Shown: one piece after another, positions 25,973 through 34,650 of the stretch
How the letters are laid out: every line of letters starts with the position of its first letter
Position numbering within the stretch: the first letter of the stretch is position 1
The notes under the pieces: generated by a model
Told to the model about the DNA's origin: nothing
Seen by the model: the letters and a program-made list of their open reading frames with translations, nothing else
Database searches by the model: none
Made by a program: the position numbers and the translations under genes
Source of the DNA: Postechiella marina
Lineage (GTDB): Bacteria; Bacteroidota; Bacteroidia; Flavobacteriales; Flavobacteriaceae
Length of the DNA stretch: 64,000 nucleotides
Assembly (NCBI RefSeq): GCF_039538365.1
Contig: NZ_BAABCA010000001.1
Span: 806,001-870,000 of the forward strand
Reading direction: 5' to 3'

Positions 25973-26390
25973 AAAAAAAGGCTTTCATTTCGTCTAAGCT
26001 AACAAAATTGTCTTTGTTTACATCCATCCAATATAGTTTTTTGGCAACCTTATCTGTTGGTATATCTGTCTTTTTTTTAACTACTTTAGTTTTGTTTTTT
26101 AAACCATTAACTTTTTTCCAATTCACTTTTTGTTGTAGCTCTTCAACAGTAATTTTCCCATCATTATTATGGTCTAACCCTATAAAGATTTCTTCACCAT
26201 CTTGTACTTTTCCTTTTTTATTTGTTTTTCCTTTATAAAAAGCTAGCATTTCTTCTTTATTAATATAGTGGTTTCCGTCTGTATCTATCCACTTCATTTT
26301 CTTCTCTGCTTTAGCTTTACTATCTTGAGCATTAACTACAGAAAATGTTGCTAAACTTAATACTAAATAAGTTCCTTTTAAAAACCTCAT
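25971..26390 (-). CDS. Exported EF-hand calcium-binding protein, frame shifted near the C-terminus
   Basis: 139 residues as read. Signal peptide MRFLKGTYLVLSLATFSVVNA, then three EF-hand loops: DTDGNHYINKEE (36-47), DHNNDGKITVEE (73-84) and DVNKDNFVSLDE (123-134). The protein is an internal duplication of a two-EF-hand unit, each half ending with an NWKK motif. The second unit is cut by a TAA right after ...MKAFF; removing one T from a run of seven restores the fourth EF-hand and a full protein of 188 residues. Probably periplasmic or secreted calcium binding; partner unknown. Confidence 0.72.
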   Translation of the reverse strand: MRFLKGTYLVLSLATFSVVNAQDSKAKAEKKMKWIDTDGNHYINKEEMLAFYKGKTNKKGKVQDGEEIFIGLDHNNDGKITVEELQQKVNWKKVNGLKNKTKVVKKKTDIPTDKVAKKLYWMDVNKDNFVSLDEMKAFF

Positions 26391-26566
26391 AATTTATTTT
26401 AATTTAATTAATGATATAAAATTATAATTATGCTTGTTTTTAATTGTATCTGTATATACAATAAATGTCTCCTACAATAATTCTTTAATTATTATATTTT
26501 TTTTGTCTTATTAAACTTTCACAGTTTTGAATAGTCTAATTATATTTAAGGCAAGCTATTAATTAT

Positions 26567-28948
26567 ATGAAATCGATTTTATACACTAAAATATTTATCT
26601 TACTAACATGCATTAGTAATCAATTTTTTTATGCACAGTCTTCAAATATTGAAATACTTGGTGTTGTATTAGAAGCTAATACAAATGCCCCTGTAGAATA
26701 TGCCACTATTTCTATATTAGATAGTAATACTAAAAAGCCTATAACGGGAACTATATCATCAGAAACCGGTAAATTTTCTATAAAAACCGATGCTACAAAT
26801 TTCTATATACAGGTTAGTTTTATGGGGTATAAAACAAAAGTTTATAAAACCTTTGAGGTAGAAAACAGAAAAATAAACTTAAAAACAATTGCCCTTGAGG
26901 AAGACAACGAAGCTTTAGGTGAGGTTTTAATTCGAGCAGAAAAATCTCAAACCGAATTTAAATTGGATAAACGTGTTTTTAACGTAGGACAAGATTTAAG
27001 CTCTACTGGCGCTGGTGCTTTAGAAGTTTTAAATAATGTACCTTCTGTAAATGTTAGTATTGAAGGAGATGTTAGTTTGCGTGGTAATCAAGGGGTGCAA
27101 ATTTTAATAAATGGAAAACCATCTGTTTTAGCAAGTGCAGACGGTAATGCATTGGGCAGTATTACTGCAGATATGATTGAAAAAATAGAAGTTATTACAA
27201 ATCCATCTGCAAAATATGATGCCGAAGGGACTTCTGGAATTATAAATATTGTAATTAAAAAGTCTGAGAAAAAAGGCTTAAATGGTTCTGCTTCTTTAAA
27301 TATAGGTGTACCTAACAGTAATAGTTTTGGGTTGAGTTTAAATAGAAGAACAGAAAAATTTAATTTCTTTAGTCAAATAGGCATTGGTTTACGCACCTAC
27401 CCTAGCGACAGTAAAACCATTAACAGAGACCTATTAAATAATACAAGTGTTAATAGTACCGGAGATGCTAATTTTGATGAAAAATTTAGTAACATACTTA
27501 TTGGAACAGATTATCATATAAACAATAACAATGTTATTACGCTCTCTGGATCTTATGCTTATGAAGTAGAGGATCAAAACTCTGTAGCAAATTATGAAGA
27601 ATTTGATGAGACCGATACAGTTATAGAAAATTGGCTGCGTACCGAAACAACTGAAGCTACTAATCCAAAATTAAGATACGAAATACAATATAAAAGAGAT
27701 TTTAAAAGGCATAAAGACCAGAGTTTACTAATAAGTGCTTTAGGTAGCTCCTTTAAAAAAGATCAATCGTCTATTTACACCAATAATACTATTTTTGGAG
27801 ATAGAGCTGATGCTAAACAAGAAACTAGAACAGATTATGCCTTGGAAGATTATACTTTTAAAATAGATTATACACATCCGTTTTTAGAAAATTATACTAT
27901 TGAAACGGGGTCGCAATATGTAATAAACAATGTATCTAACGATTTTGCAGTTAACGATTTAGTTGATGCTAATTGGGCTAATAATCCTAATTTAACTAAT
28001 ATTTTCGATTACGATCAAAAAGTATTAGGTGTTTATACAACCGTAGCTTACGAAGGCGATAAATGGGGGCTTAAGTTAGGGATACGCTTAGAAAACACAA
28101 ATATAAATACCTTACTTGTAAACACTAATTTAAGTAATAAAGACGATTATACAAATTTGTTTCCTAGCGCTCACACATCATACAAGATAAATAACAATTT
28201 TTCTTTACAAGCAGGTTACTCTAGGCGTATACAAAGACCTAGATTAAGAGATTTAAATCCGTTTTCTAATATTAGAGATAATTATAGTATTTCTATGGGT
28301 AACCCAGATTTGCAACCAGAATACACAGATGCTTTCGAAATTACAAGTATTAATAAAATAGGAAAGGCATCTTTAAACTTTAGCTTATATAATAGGCATA
28401 CTACAGATATTATAGAACGTGTAACAACTTTTGAAAACAACATAAGCACATCCAGACCAGAAAACATAGGCGAAAACACAACAACAGGTTTCGAGTTTAA
28501 TGGAAAATATGCACCGCTTAATTGGCTATCTTTAAATGGAGATTTTAATATTAATTATTTTGATAGAAAAGGCTTGTTTGAGGATACTTCTTTTGATTTT
28601 AAAGGTAATAGATGGTCTTCTAGTTTAACATCTCAATTTAAATTACCTGCAGATTTCGATATAGAAATTTCGGGAGATTATAGATCTAAATATAAAACCG
28701 TACAGCGACAAGTTTCTAGCAATTTGTTTGCCGATTTAGGTATTAGAAAAAAGATTTTAAAAGGAAAAACAATTTTAAATATAAGTATTCGCGATGTATT
28801 TGCGTCTCGAGTTGACGAAAGTATTACAACGCAACCAGAATTCTATTTGTTTAATAGCAGAAAACGCGGGCGATTTGTAACATTTGGTATTAGTTATGGC
28901 TTTGGTAAGGGCGAAGCTATGGAGTTTTCTGGACAAAGAAGAAGATAA
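26567..28948 (+). CDS. TonB-type outer-membrane beta-barrel protein
   Basis: 793 residues. Signal peptide (MKSILYTKIFILLTCISNQF...YAQSS), carboxypeptidase-like beta domain (about 28-110, LGVVLEANTNAPVEYATISI), plug-like region (LGEVLIRAEKSQTEFKLDKR, LRGNQGVQILINGKPSVL, IEVITNPSAKYDAEGTSGII) and a barrel to the end, finishing with the aromatic-rich FVTFGISYGFG. Same family as the gene at 17185-19620 but clearly diverged. No SusD-like or TonB gene is next to it. Substrate unknown. A strong terminator follows at once. Confidence 0.88.
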   Translation: MKSILYTKIFILLTCISNQFFYAQSSNIEILGVVLEANTNAPVEYATISILDSNTKKPITGTISSETGKFSIKTDATNFYIQVSFMGYKTKVYKTFEVENRKINLKTIALEEDNEALGEVLIRAEKSQTEFKLDKRVFNVGQDLSSTGAGALEVLNNVPSVNVSIEGDVSLRGNQGVQILINGKPSVLASADGNALGSITADMIEKIEVITNPSAKYDAEGTSGIINIVIKKSEKKGLNGSASLNIGVPNSNSFGLSLNRRTEKFNFFSQIGIGLRTYPSDSKTINRDLLNNTSVNSTGDANFDEKFSNILIGTDYHINNNNVITLSGSYAYEVEDQNSVANYEEFDETDTVIENWLRTETTEATNPKLRYEIQYKRDFKRHKDQSLLISALGSSFKKDQSSIYTNNTIFGDRADAKQETRTDYALEDYTFKIDYTHPFLENYTIETGSQYVINNVSNDFAVNDLVDANWANNPNLTNIFDYDQKVLGVYTTVAYEGDKWGLKLGIRLENTNINTLLVNTNLSNKDDYTNLFPSAHTSYKINNNFSLQAGYSRRIQRPRLRDLNPFSNIRDNYSISMGNPDLQPEYTDAFEITSINKIGKASLNFSLYNRHTTDIIERVTTFENNISTSRPENIGENTTTGFEFNGKYAPLNWLSLNGDFNINYFDRKGLFEDTSFDFKGNRWSSSLTSQFKLPADFDIEISGDYRSKYKTVQRQVSSNLFADLGIRKKILKGKTILNISIRDVFASRVDESITTQPEFYLFNSRKRGRFVTFGISYGFGKGEAMEFSGQRRR

Positions 28949-28982
28949 AAAAATCTCTAGACATACAACTAGAGATTTTTTT
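28947..28982. terminator. Bidirectional terminator between convergent genes
   Basis: AAAAAAATCTCTAG (28947-28960), an eight-base loop, then CTAGAGATTTTTTT (28969-28982). It overlaps the stop codon of the TonB-type gene and lies 20 bases from the stop of the convergent T9SS gene; it has a T-run on both strands. Confidence 0.9.
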
Positions 28983-29001
28983 GTATCTAATATAATTACT
29001 C

Positions 29002-29766
29002 TTATTTTTTTATAAACCGCTTAGTTGTAATAAGGTTTTTTTCTAAAGTTATTTTAGCAAAATAAACACCGTTATTTAATGTTTCAATATTTAAAGCGTT
29101 ATTATTTTCTTTAGATAAAACTTTTTCTCCTAAAACATTAAGTATTTCAATTTTTTTAATATTAGATTTAGCTTTAATACGCAATTCATTCTCAACAGGA
29201 TTTGGGTATAGTTGTATGCCTTTAGCTACCAAAGAGTTGTTGTTTATACTTAAAGTTGCAGGTGTGCCAAAAGAAATTTCATCTATAAAAATATCGCCAG
29301 AAAGCGCTGTATTACCAATTCTAAATTGATACCTTAATTCGTAATCGGCATCTGTACCATAACTATCAAGACTACTAACATCCATTATTAATGTTTGCCA
29401 AGCAGACGAGTTTGCATTAATATTGCCTACTTGCCCAACCCATGGTGTAGCAGTAGCGTTTTTAATTCTAATATGATTAGCATTAGAGTTGTTTTGAAAT
29501 ACAATTTTAACATGTGTATTTGTGCTTGCTGTAATATTTGTGGTACCATCAAAGGTTGGTTGCCCTTTATTTGCATGGTTCCATTGTATAACACCTCTAC
29601 CATCAACTGTTGTTTGTGTAATAGATGTACCTCCAGATACCCCTTTAAAAGTCTCTGTATCTCCAGAAGTTTCAAACGTATACTCTTGTGCTGTAAGCTG
29701 TATGCTTGCTAGCCCTAAAAAAGCAGCTATCAAATTTAGTTTTTGTTTTTGTAATGTTACTTTCAT
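29002..29766 (-). CDS. T9SS-sorted secreted protein with a carbohydrate-binding-like domain
   Basis: 254 residues. Signal peptide up to about residue 26 (LNLIAAFLGLASIQLTAQ), a beta-sandwich-like domain (about 28-170) rich in Trp, Asn and Thr that resembles carbohydrate-binding modules (GVIQWNHANKGQPTF, AWQTLIMDVSSLDSYG, GDIFIDEISFGTP), and a type A T9SS sorting domain (about 180-254: LYPNPVENELRIK, KIEILNVLGEKVL, GVYFAKITLEKNLITTKRFIK). It starts 16 bases after the sulfatase gene. Probably exported across the outer membrane to work on the same sulfated glycan; the binding activity is inferred only. Confidence 0.8.
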   Translation of the reverse strand: MKVTLQKQKLNLIAAFLGLASIQLTAQEYTFETSGDTETFKGVSGGTSITQTTVDGRGVIQWNHANKGQPTFDGTTNITASTNTHVKIVFQNNSNANHIRIKNATATPWVGQVGNINANSSAWQTLIMDVSSLDSYGTDADYELRYQFRIGNTALSGDIFIDEISFGTPATLSINNNSLVAKGIQLYPNPVENELRIKAKSNIKKIEILNVLGEKVLSKENNNALNIETLNNGVYFAKITLEKNLITTKRFIKK

Positions 29767-29782
29767 AATTTTAGTTGTTTAG

Positions 29783-31714
29783 TTATAGTTTAATTACTTT
29801 TTCTATTGATAAATTATTGTCAGATTTAATTCTTAATAAATACATGCCAGCTTTTAGATTTTGAGCGTGTATTTTAGTTTCAACTAGATTCGGGTTTATT
29901 TTTTTAATCAATTTCCCCGTGGTAGTTAATAATTCTATTTCTAACTTATTAAAGTTGGAATTAAATTGAATGTTGAAATTTTCTTGAGATGGATTAGGGT
30001 ATATTTTATATAAATCTTTTATAACATCTTGAAGCCCTAGGCTAGAATCGTGATACGTACTGTTGTAACCCGGAAAAACTGGAGTTGCGGTGTTTCCAGC
30101 ATTATCTTCGCCATACCATAATATTCTGTGTGGGTGTCCATTGCCTCGTTCATGATCAAACCAGGCAGGCTTTACGTCTTTAAAATTCCTTGCCCAATCT
30201 GCGCCTTGCTGTTCTAATTCTGCAATAATTTGACTAACAGGTTTTCCATCAATATTACCTGTTAACTGTACTTCTGGGTTTACATCTGCATGATAAAGTT
30301 TCCATGCGCCATTACCACCTTTACGTACTATTCTATATGGATGTGAAATTATTGCTGCATTATGAAACCCATTTTGGGGCCTTAAAACAAAGAGAGCTTG
30401 GTTAGGTCTTGCGTCTTCGTTTGCTATCATTTTATCCATAAAGTCTACACCATCTATGGTTTTTGATGCAGGAATAGTTCCTCCAGCTAAATTAACTAGT
30501 GTTGGATATAAGTCTAAAGAACTAATTTGATACTTGTAAGTATTAGGTGTTGTTATTTTATTTGGCCAGTGCACGAAAAAAGGTACTTTATGTCCGCCTT
30601 CGTCAACACTTCCTTTTAATGCTGCCAACGGGTAGTTTACTGCGCCTTTACTATAAGTGTAGCCACCGTTATCACTAAAAAATATAATAACAGTATTGTC
30701 TAATTCGTTTTTTTCTTCAAGTTTATCTACTACTCTACCAATGTTTTTATCCATATTGGCTACCATTGTCGCATAAGTAATTCGTGCTTGTACAAGCTCT
30801 TCAATTTTTGCAGGTCTATCTGCTTCGTTTTCTTTTAAAACAGGTCTAGATTGCGTTATATAATCATCTGCTCTAATAGCATCTTCAAAATTTGGATTGG
30901 CAGCTAAAAACGCAGCAATTTCATTTGCTGGTGCTTGTAAAGGTGTGTGTGGAGCATTGTATGCTAAGTAAATTAAAAAAGGATGGGTATCTGCAGCTTT
31001 TTCATCAATGTAATTAATAACATCATCTGTTAAAATATCTGTTAAATAATCATCTTCTTCATGGTTACTATATTGATTTCGATCTATATAACTTCTATCT
31101 CTTTGTAATGGATCTTGATACTCGTTTGTTACAGGGTTAGATCCGCCTTGCCTATTATAAAATAAATCTTCATACTTGCTTTCAAAATAGTTTTTTCCTC
31201 CACCTAAAAATCCAAAGAAATAATCGAAACCTTTATCTAAAGGCTGAAATTTGCCTGCTTCAAACCCCAAATGCCATTTCCCATAAGCAGCAGTGTTATA
31301 ACCTGTATCATCTATTAATTCAGGAAAAAATACAGATTCGTTAACATACGATTCATCTGGCACACCCAAAGTAGTCGTAATATTATTTGGTAAATTGTAT
31401 TGTGCACCAATTCTATGCGGATACACACCAGTCATAATTGCTGCTCTACTTGGTCCGCAAAATGGATGCGCAACATGTGCATTGGTGCAAATAATGCCAT
31501 TATTAGCTAAATTATCAAGCTCAGGAGTTGGTATAATACCATAACCATCAGAAAAGCCAACATCTCTATTAAAGCCAACATCGGCATAACCTAAATCGTC
31601 TGCTAATATGACTATTATATTTGGTCTAGTTCCTGCGGTTTGCGAATATAAATTACCTATTACAAGTAATAAAATAATGCAGGTAAGAGGCATCTTGTGT
31701 AATTTTTTTTTCAT
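29783..31714 (-). CDS. Secreted T9SS-sorted sulfatase
   Basis: 643 residues. Signal peptide (to about 25), then a type I sulfatase: VILADDLGYADVGF metal ligands, active-site signature CGPSRAAIMTG with Cys86 as the residue converted to formylglycine, GKWHLG, YNAPHTPLQAP and FFSDNGGY. The C-terminus (about 565-643) is a type A T9SS sorting domain (IYPNPSQENFNIQF...GMYLLRIKSDNNLSIEKVIKL). The enzyme removes sulfate esters, probably from an algal or animal glycan. The maturase needed for formylglycine is not in the window. It heads a two-gene unit with the carbohydrate-binding-like protein. Confidence 0.93.
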   Translation of the reverse strand: MKKKLHKMPLTCIILLLVIGNLYSQTAGTRPNIIVILADDLGYADVGFNRDVGFSDGYGIIPTPELDNLANNGIICTNAHVAHPFCGPSRAAIMTGVYPHRIGAQYNLPNNITTTLGVPDESYVNESVFFPELIDDTGYNTAAYGKWHLGFEAGKFQPLDKGFDYFFGFLGGGKNYFESKYEDLFYNRQGGSNPVTNEYQDPLQRDRSYIDRNQYSNHEEDDYLTDILTDDVINYIDEKAADTHPFLIYLAYNAPHTPLQAPANEIAAFLAANPNFEDAIRADDYITQSRPVLKENEADRPAKIEELVQARITYATMVANMDKNIGRVVDKLEEKNELDNTVIIFFSDNGGYTYSKGAVNYPLAALKGSVDEGGHKVPFFVHWPNKITTPNTYKYQISSLDLYPTLVNLAGGTIPASKTIDGVDFMDKMIANEDARPNQALFVLRPQNGFHNAAIISHPYRIVRKGGNGAWKLYHADVNPEVQLTGNIDGKPVSQIIAELEQQGADWARNFKDVKPAWFDHERGNGHPHRILWYGEDNAGNTATPVFPGYNSTYHDSSLGLQDVIKDLYKIYPNPSQENFNIQFNSNFNKLEIELLTTTGKLIKKINPNLVETKIHAQNLKAGMYLLRIKSDNNLSIEKVIKL

Positions 31715-32175
31715 TTGAATTGTTTTATAGTTTTTATTTAGTTTACCGTTTAGACGTTAGCATCTAATAAAAGTTTTAGTGTTATGTAAAACTAGATGAA
31801 TAGCCTTGTAAATAACTAGCTGTTTTTAACACTGTTATGGCTATTTTTATCTAAATAAACCTATATTGTTAGGCGTTTATGGTAAAAAATGACTAGTTAA
31901 TGATAATTTTATCGATATCAATAATATTGTTTTAAGACTATCTTAGTTAGATATTTTAATGAAAATTTAGAATATCAATATAAAATGAAGTAGTTTGTGA
32001 GTAGAACAGGGTACTAAGTTTTATAGAGCAAAACTAAGTAAGCATTTTCTTTTTTAAGTTGGGAGACTGTGTAAAGATTTATAATTTAAACTTAGAAGAT
32101 AAAATATTGGGGTATTTAAATTTATAATCCTTTTTTTTTTTAATCGATTATATATATAAGAATAAAAATAATAGA
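31715..32175. other. 460-base intergenic region
   Basis: No ORF above about 11 codons with coding character and no hairpin-plus-T terminator was seen. On the minus strand TAGTTTTG at 32036-32029 fits TAnnTTTG and could start the sulfatase transcript about 300 bases upstream of its ATG. The region is very AT-rich with ten T residues near 32130. Confidence 0.4.
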
Positions 32176-33039
32176 TTAAACTTGATGTTTCTGTTTATTT
32201 TCTACCCGCTTCTTATATAAAATGTTTAAAATTAACCCGGTTATAATTAAAGCGATACCTAAAAGACTCCAAAGGGTATAAATTTCGCTAAAAACAAAAA
32301 CACCAAAAAGTACTGTAAAAATAACCTCTAGGTATTTAAGAGGAGCTGTCTGGTTTGTTGTAGCTACTTGAAAAGCTTTGGTCATAAAAACTTGACCAAA
32401 AAAACCAAATACACCTAAAGCGAGTAATAACCCCCACTCTAATCCTACTGGATTTATCCAATACGGTATAGCTAAAACACCACCAACAATAGTAGAAATA
32501 ATCATAAAATAATTTACCACTACAACTGGGTGTTCAGATTTTCCAATTTTGCTAATAATAACATATACAAACCCACTAAAAATTGCAGATCCTATAGCGA
32601 GTAATAATCCTGTAGCATCCATTTGCGAATCGAAGCCTTTAATTATAATTACGCCAGAAAACGCCATAGCAAAAAAGATCCATTGCAATGGCTTTATAAC
32701 TTCTTTTAATAAAAAAACAGCAAATATACCTGCAAATATTGGAGCCATATAACGTAACGATACAGCGGTGCCTATAGCTAGATACTTAGTAGCCATAAAA
32801 AACAAGGTCATAGAAGTTAAACCTACTAAACCTCTGGTTATAAGTAATTTTTGATTATTGCCTTTAAGCGGGATTTTATATTTTAATAAAAAACCGAAAG
32901 TAAATACTAAAGAGCTTATAGATCTAAAAAATACAATCTGAAAAGCATTTATGTGTACTAGATGTTTTACTATAGCGTTCATGCACGCAAAAGACAAAGT
33001 GCTTATTAGCATGAATTTTAATGCTGTTTTAATTTCCAA
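32176..33039 (-). CDS. EamA/DMT-family membrane transporter
   Basis: 287 residues, about ten membrane segments in two EamA halves; conserved FAIFRSI-like stretch (FQIVFFRSISSLVFTFGF), VSLRYMAPIFAGIFAVFLLKE and LKYLEVIFTVLFGVFVFSE. Inner membrane; substrate unknown. Its start overlaps the end of the next EamA gene by 11 bases, so the two are translated together, perhaps as a heteromeric or paired exporter. Confidence 0.88.
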   Translation of the reverse strand: MEIKTALKFMLISTLSFACMNAIVKHLVHINAFQIVFFRSISSLVFTFGFLLKYKIPLKGNNQKLLITRGLVGLTSMTLFFMATKYLAIGTAVSLRYMAPIFAGIFAVFLLKEVIKPLQWIFFAMAFSGVIIIKGFDSQMDATGLLLAIGSAIFSGFVYVIISKIGKSEHPVVVVNYFMIISTIVGGVLAIPYWINPVGLEWGLLLALGVFGFFGQVFMTKAFQVATTNQTAPLKYLEVIFTVLFGVFVFSEIYTLWSLLGIALIITGLILNILYKKRVENKQKHQV

Positions 33040-33943
33040 TAACCCGTGTTTTTATTTTTTTTCTTGTTGTAATAAAATAAACTCCAGTTAAAAGAACTAA
33101 AGCAGCTATTCCTGTTTGAAGTGTTACTTCTTCGTCTAATATAAACCAGCCTAATATTATGGCTATTATAGGATTAACATATGCCGATGTAGATACCTTT
33201 TCTGTAGATACTTCTTTTAGCAAATAATTAAAAGCTGTAAAGGCAACAACACCTCCAAAAACTATTAAAAGAGTTACAGCCCATTTTACCTTTACACTCC
33301 ACTGTGTTGGTATTACCCATGTCTCGTTACATGTTGCACTAAAAATAGCTAGAAGTACACCTGCACTTATCATTTGATAAGCTGTACTAACAAAAAAGTT
33401 TTTAGGCAAATCTGCTTTAGCAACAAAAACACTACCATAGCTCCAAGCCAATACGCAGGTAAGTATCATAAACATACCTAATAAAGTCTCGTTGCTTGTG
33501 GTTAACGTTTTTTGGCTTACTAATAGGTACATTCCAAATATACCCAATGCAACACCTATTAACGATTTTTTTTGCATTTTTTTACCATCTACCAATCGCA
33601 TTAATAGCAATACAAATAAGGGTTGTGTAGATGCTTCGAGAGCAGCAAAACCGCTATCTACATATCTTAATGCCCAAATAAATACACCGTTGCCATATAC
33701 TAAAAATAAAAAACCGGCAATAATGCAATTAAGAAATTGCTTTTTGGTAATTTTTAAACTTAACCCCATAAGTTTGGCTATTGTAAATACAAGAGCACTA
33801 GCAATAGTAAACCTTATAGAAGCTACAAAAAATGGAGGTAGCTCTGTAACTGCTATTTTATTTAGGAGATAAGTGGAACCCCAAATAATATAAATAGAAA
33901 AAAAAGCCAATATTATAAGCACTGACTTTTTTGTTATTATCAT
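33029..33943 (-). CDS. EamA/DMT-family membrane transporter
   Basis: 304 residues, ten membrane segments; typical starts IIWGSTYLLNKIAV and later LEASTQPLFVLLLMRLVDGKK, ending SAYVNPIIAIILGWFILDEEV and a basic tail. Closer to RhaT/YdcZ-like exporters than its neighbour. Substrate unknown. It precedes and overlaps the other transporter gene. Confidence 0.88.
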   Translation of the reverse strand: MIITKKSVLIILAFFSIYIIWGSTYLLNKIAVTELPPFFVASIRFTIASALVFTIAKLMGLSLKITKKQFLNCIIAGFLFLVYGNGVFIWALRYVDSGFAALEASTQPLFVLLLMRLVDGKKMQKKSLIGVALGIFGMYLLVSQKTLTTSNETLLGMFMILTCVLAWSYGSVFVAKADLPKNFFVSTAYQMISAGVLLAIFSATCNETWVIPTQWSVKVKWAVTLLIVFGGVVAFTAFNYLLKEVSTEKVSTSAYVNPIIAIILGWFILDEEVTLQTGIAALVLLTGVYFITTRKKIKTRVIGN

Positions 33944-33991
33944 GTTTTCTGTGTAAAATAGAAAGCGTTTTGTGTTGAAGTAAGAAGAAAA

Positions 33992-34447
33992 TTATATTTT
34001 CTTTACTCTTACAGCATTCATTCCTTTTTGTCCGCGTTCTAACTCGTAAGTTACCTTATCATTTTCAGTAATTTCTTCAAGAACACCACTAACGTGTACA
34101 AAATATTTTTCTTGGTTTATGCTATCTATAATAAAACCAAAACCTTTAGAATGATCGAAAAACGAAACTTTACCTTCTTTGTTTGCTGGCTCCTCTTCTT
34201 CTCTATCTTCTTTCTTCGGGATACCTAATTCAATACTTTCAGCTTCTACTTTTTCGCGCATAGCTGGATCTGGTGGTGTATCTGTTAAATTACCATTAAA
34301 GTCTACGTAAGCAAATTGAATGCCTTCTGTACCGTTAGCTTCTTTTTCTGCTTTACGCGCTTCTTTTTTCTTTTGTTTTTCTTCTCTTTTCTTTAAGCGC
34401 TTTTTTTCTTTTTCTATTTTATTAAATGTAACTTGTGATTTAGCCAT
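33992..34447 (-). CDS. Cold-shock-domain protein with a charged N-terminal extension
   Basis: 151 residues. Residues 1-45 are almost only Lys/Glu/Arg (KKRLKKREEKQKKKEARKAEK), likely helical and RNA-contacting; a linker follows; residues about 92-151 are a cold-shock domain with KGFGFI and YFVHVSG RNP motifs, ending GMNAVRVKKI. Nucleic-acid chaperone, probably for RNA. A TACATTTG promoter element lies about 140 bases upstream, leaving a long untranslated leader as in cspA-type genes. Confidence 0.88.
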   Translation of the reverse strand: MAKSQVTFNKIEKEKKRLKKREEKQKKKEARKAEKEANGTEGIQFAYVDFNGNLTDTPPDPAMREKVEAESIELGIPKKEDREEEEPANKEGKVSFFDHSKGFGFIIDSINQEKYFVHVSGVLEEITENDKVTYELERGQKGMNAVRVKKI

Positions 34448-34588
34448 AGTTTATTCCTAGCAATTTTTATTAGTTAATGAGTTAATTTACCTTACTTGAA
34501 GGCTGTTTATATTTTATGTGTTAAAATTTTATTGATAATTTAATCAAAAAACTTTAAAATACAAGTGTTTTGTACCATTTATTTTATA

Positions 34589-34596
34589 CAAATGTA
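34589..34596 (-). promoter_or_regulatory. Candidate promoter of the cold-shock gene (-7 element)
   Basis: TACATTTG on the minus strand, exact TAnnTTTG. Transcription from about 34582 would give a 5' untranslated leader of about 135 bases. Confidence 0.4.
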
Positions 34597-34650
34597 CGCT
34601 TATTTTAAAGACGATTATAATTAATATGCTACTAAACAGTAAGATTAATA

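Noticed and set aside
28947..28982. Inverted repeat as part of a CRISPR or mobile element
   Set aside because: Single copy, T-runs on both sides and located between two convergent stops: a terminator.
31715..32175. Small RNA or gene in the largest gap
   Set aside because: No ORF with coding character, no terminator-like hairpin and no clear promoter on the plus strand.
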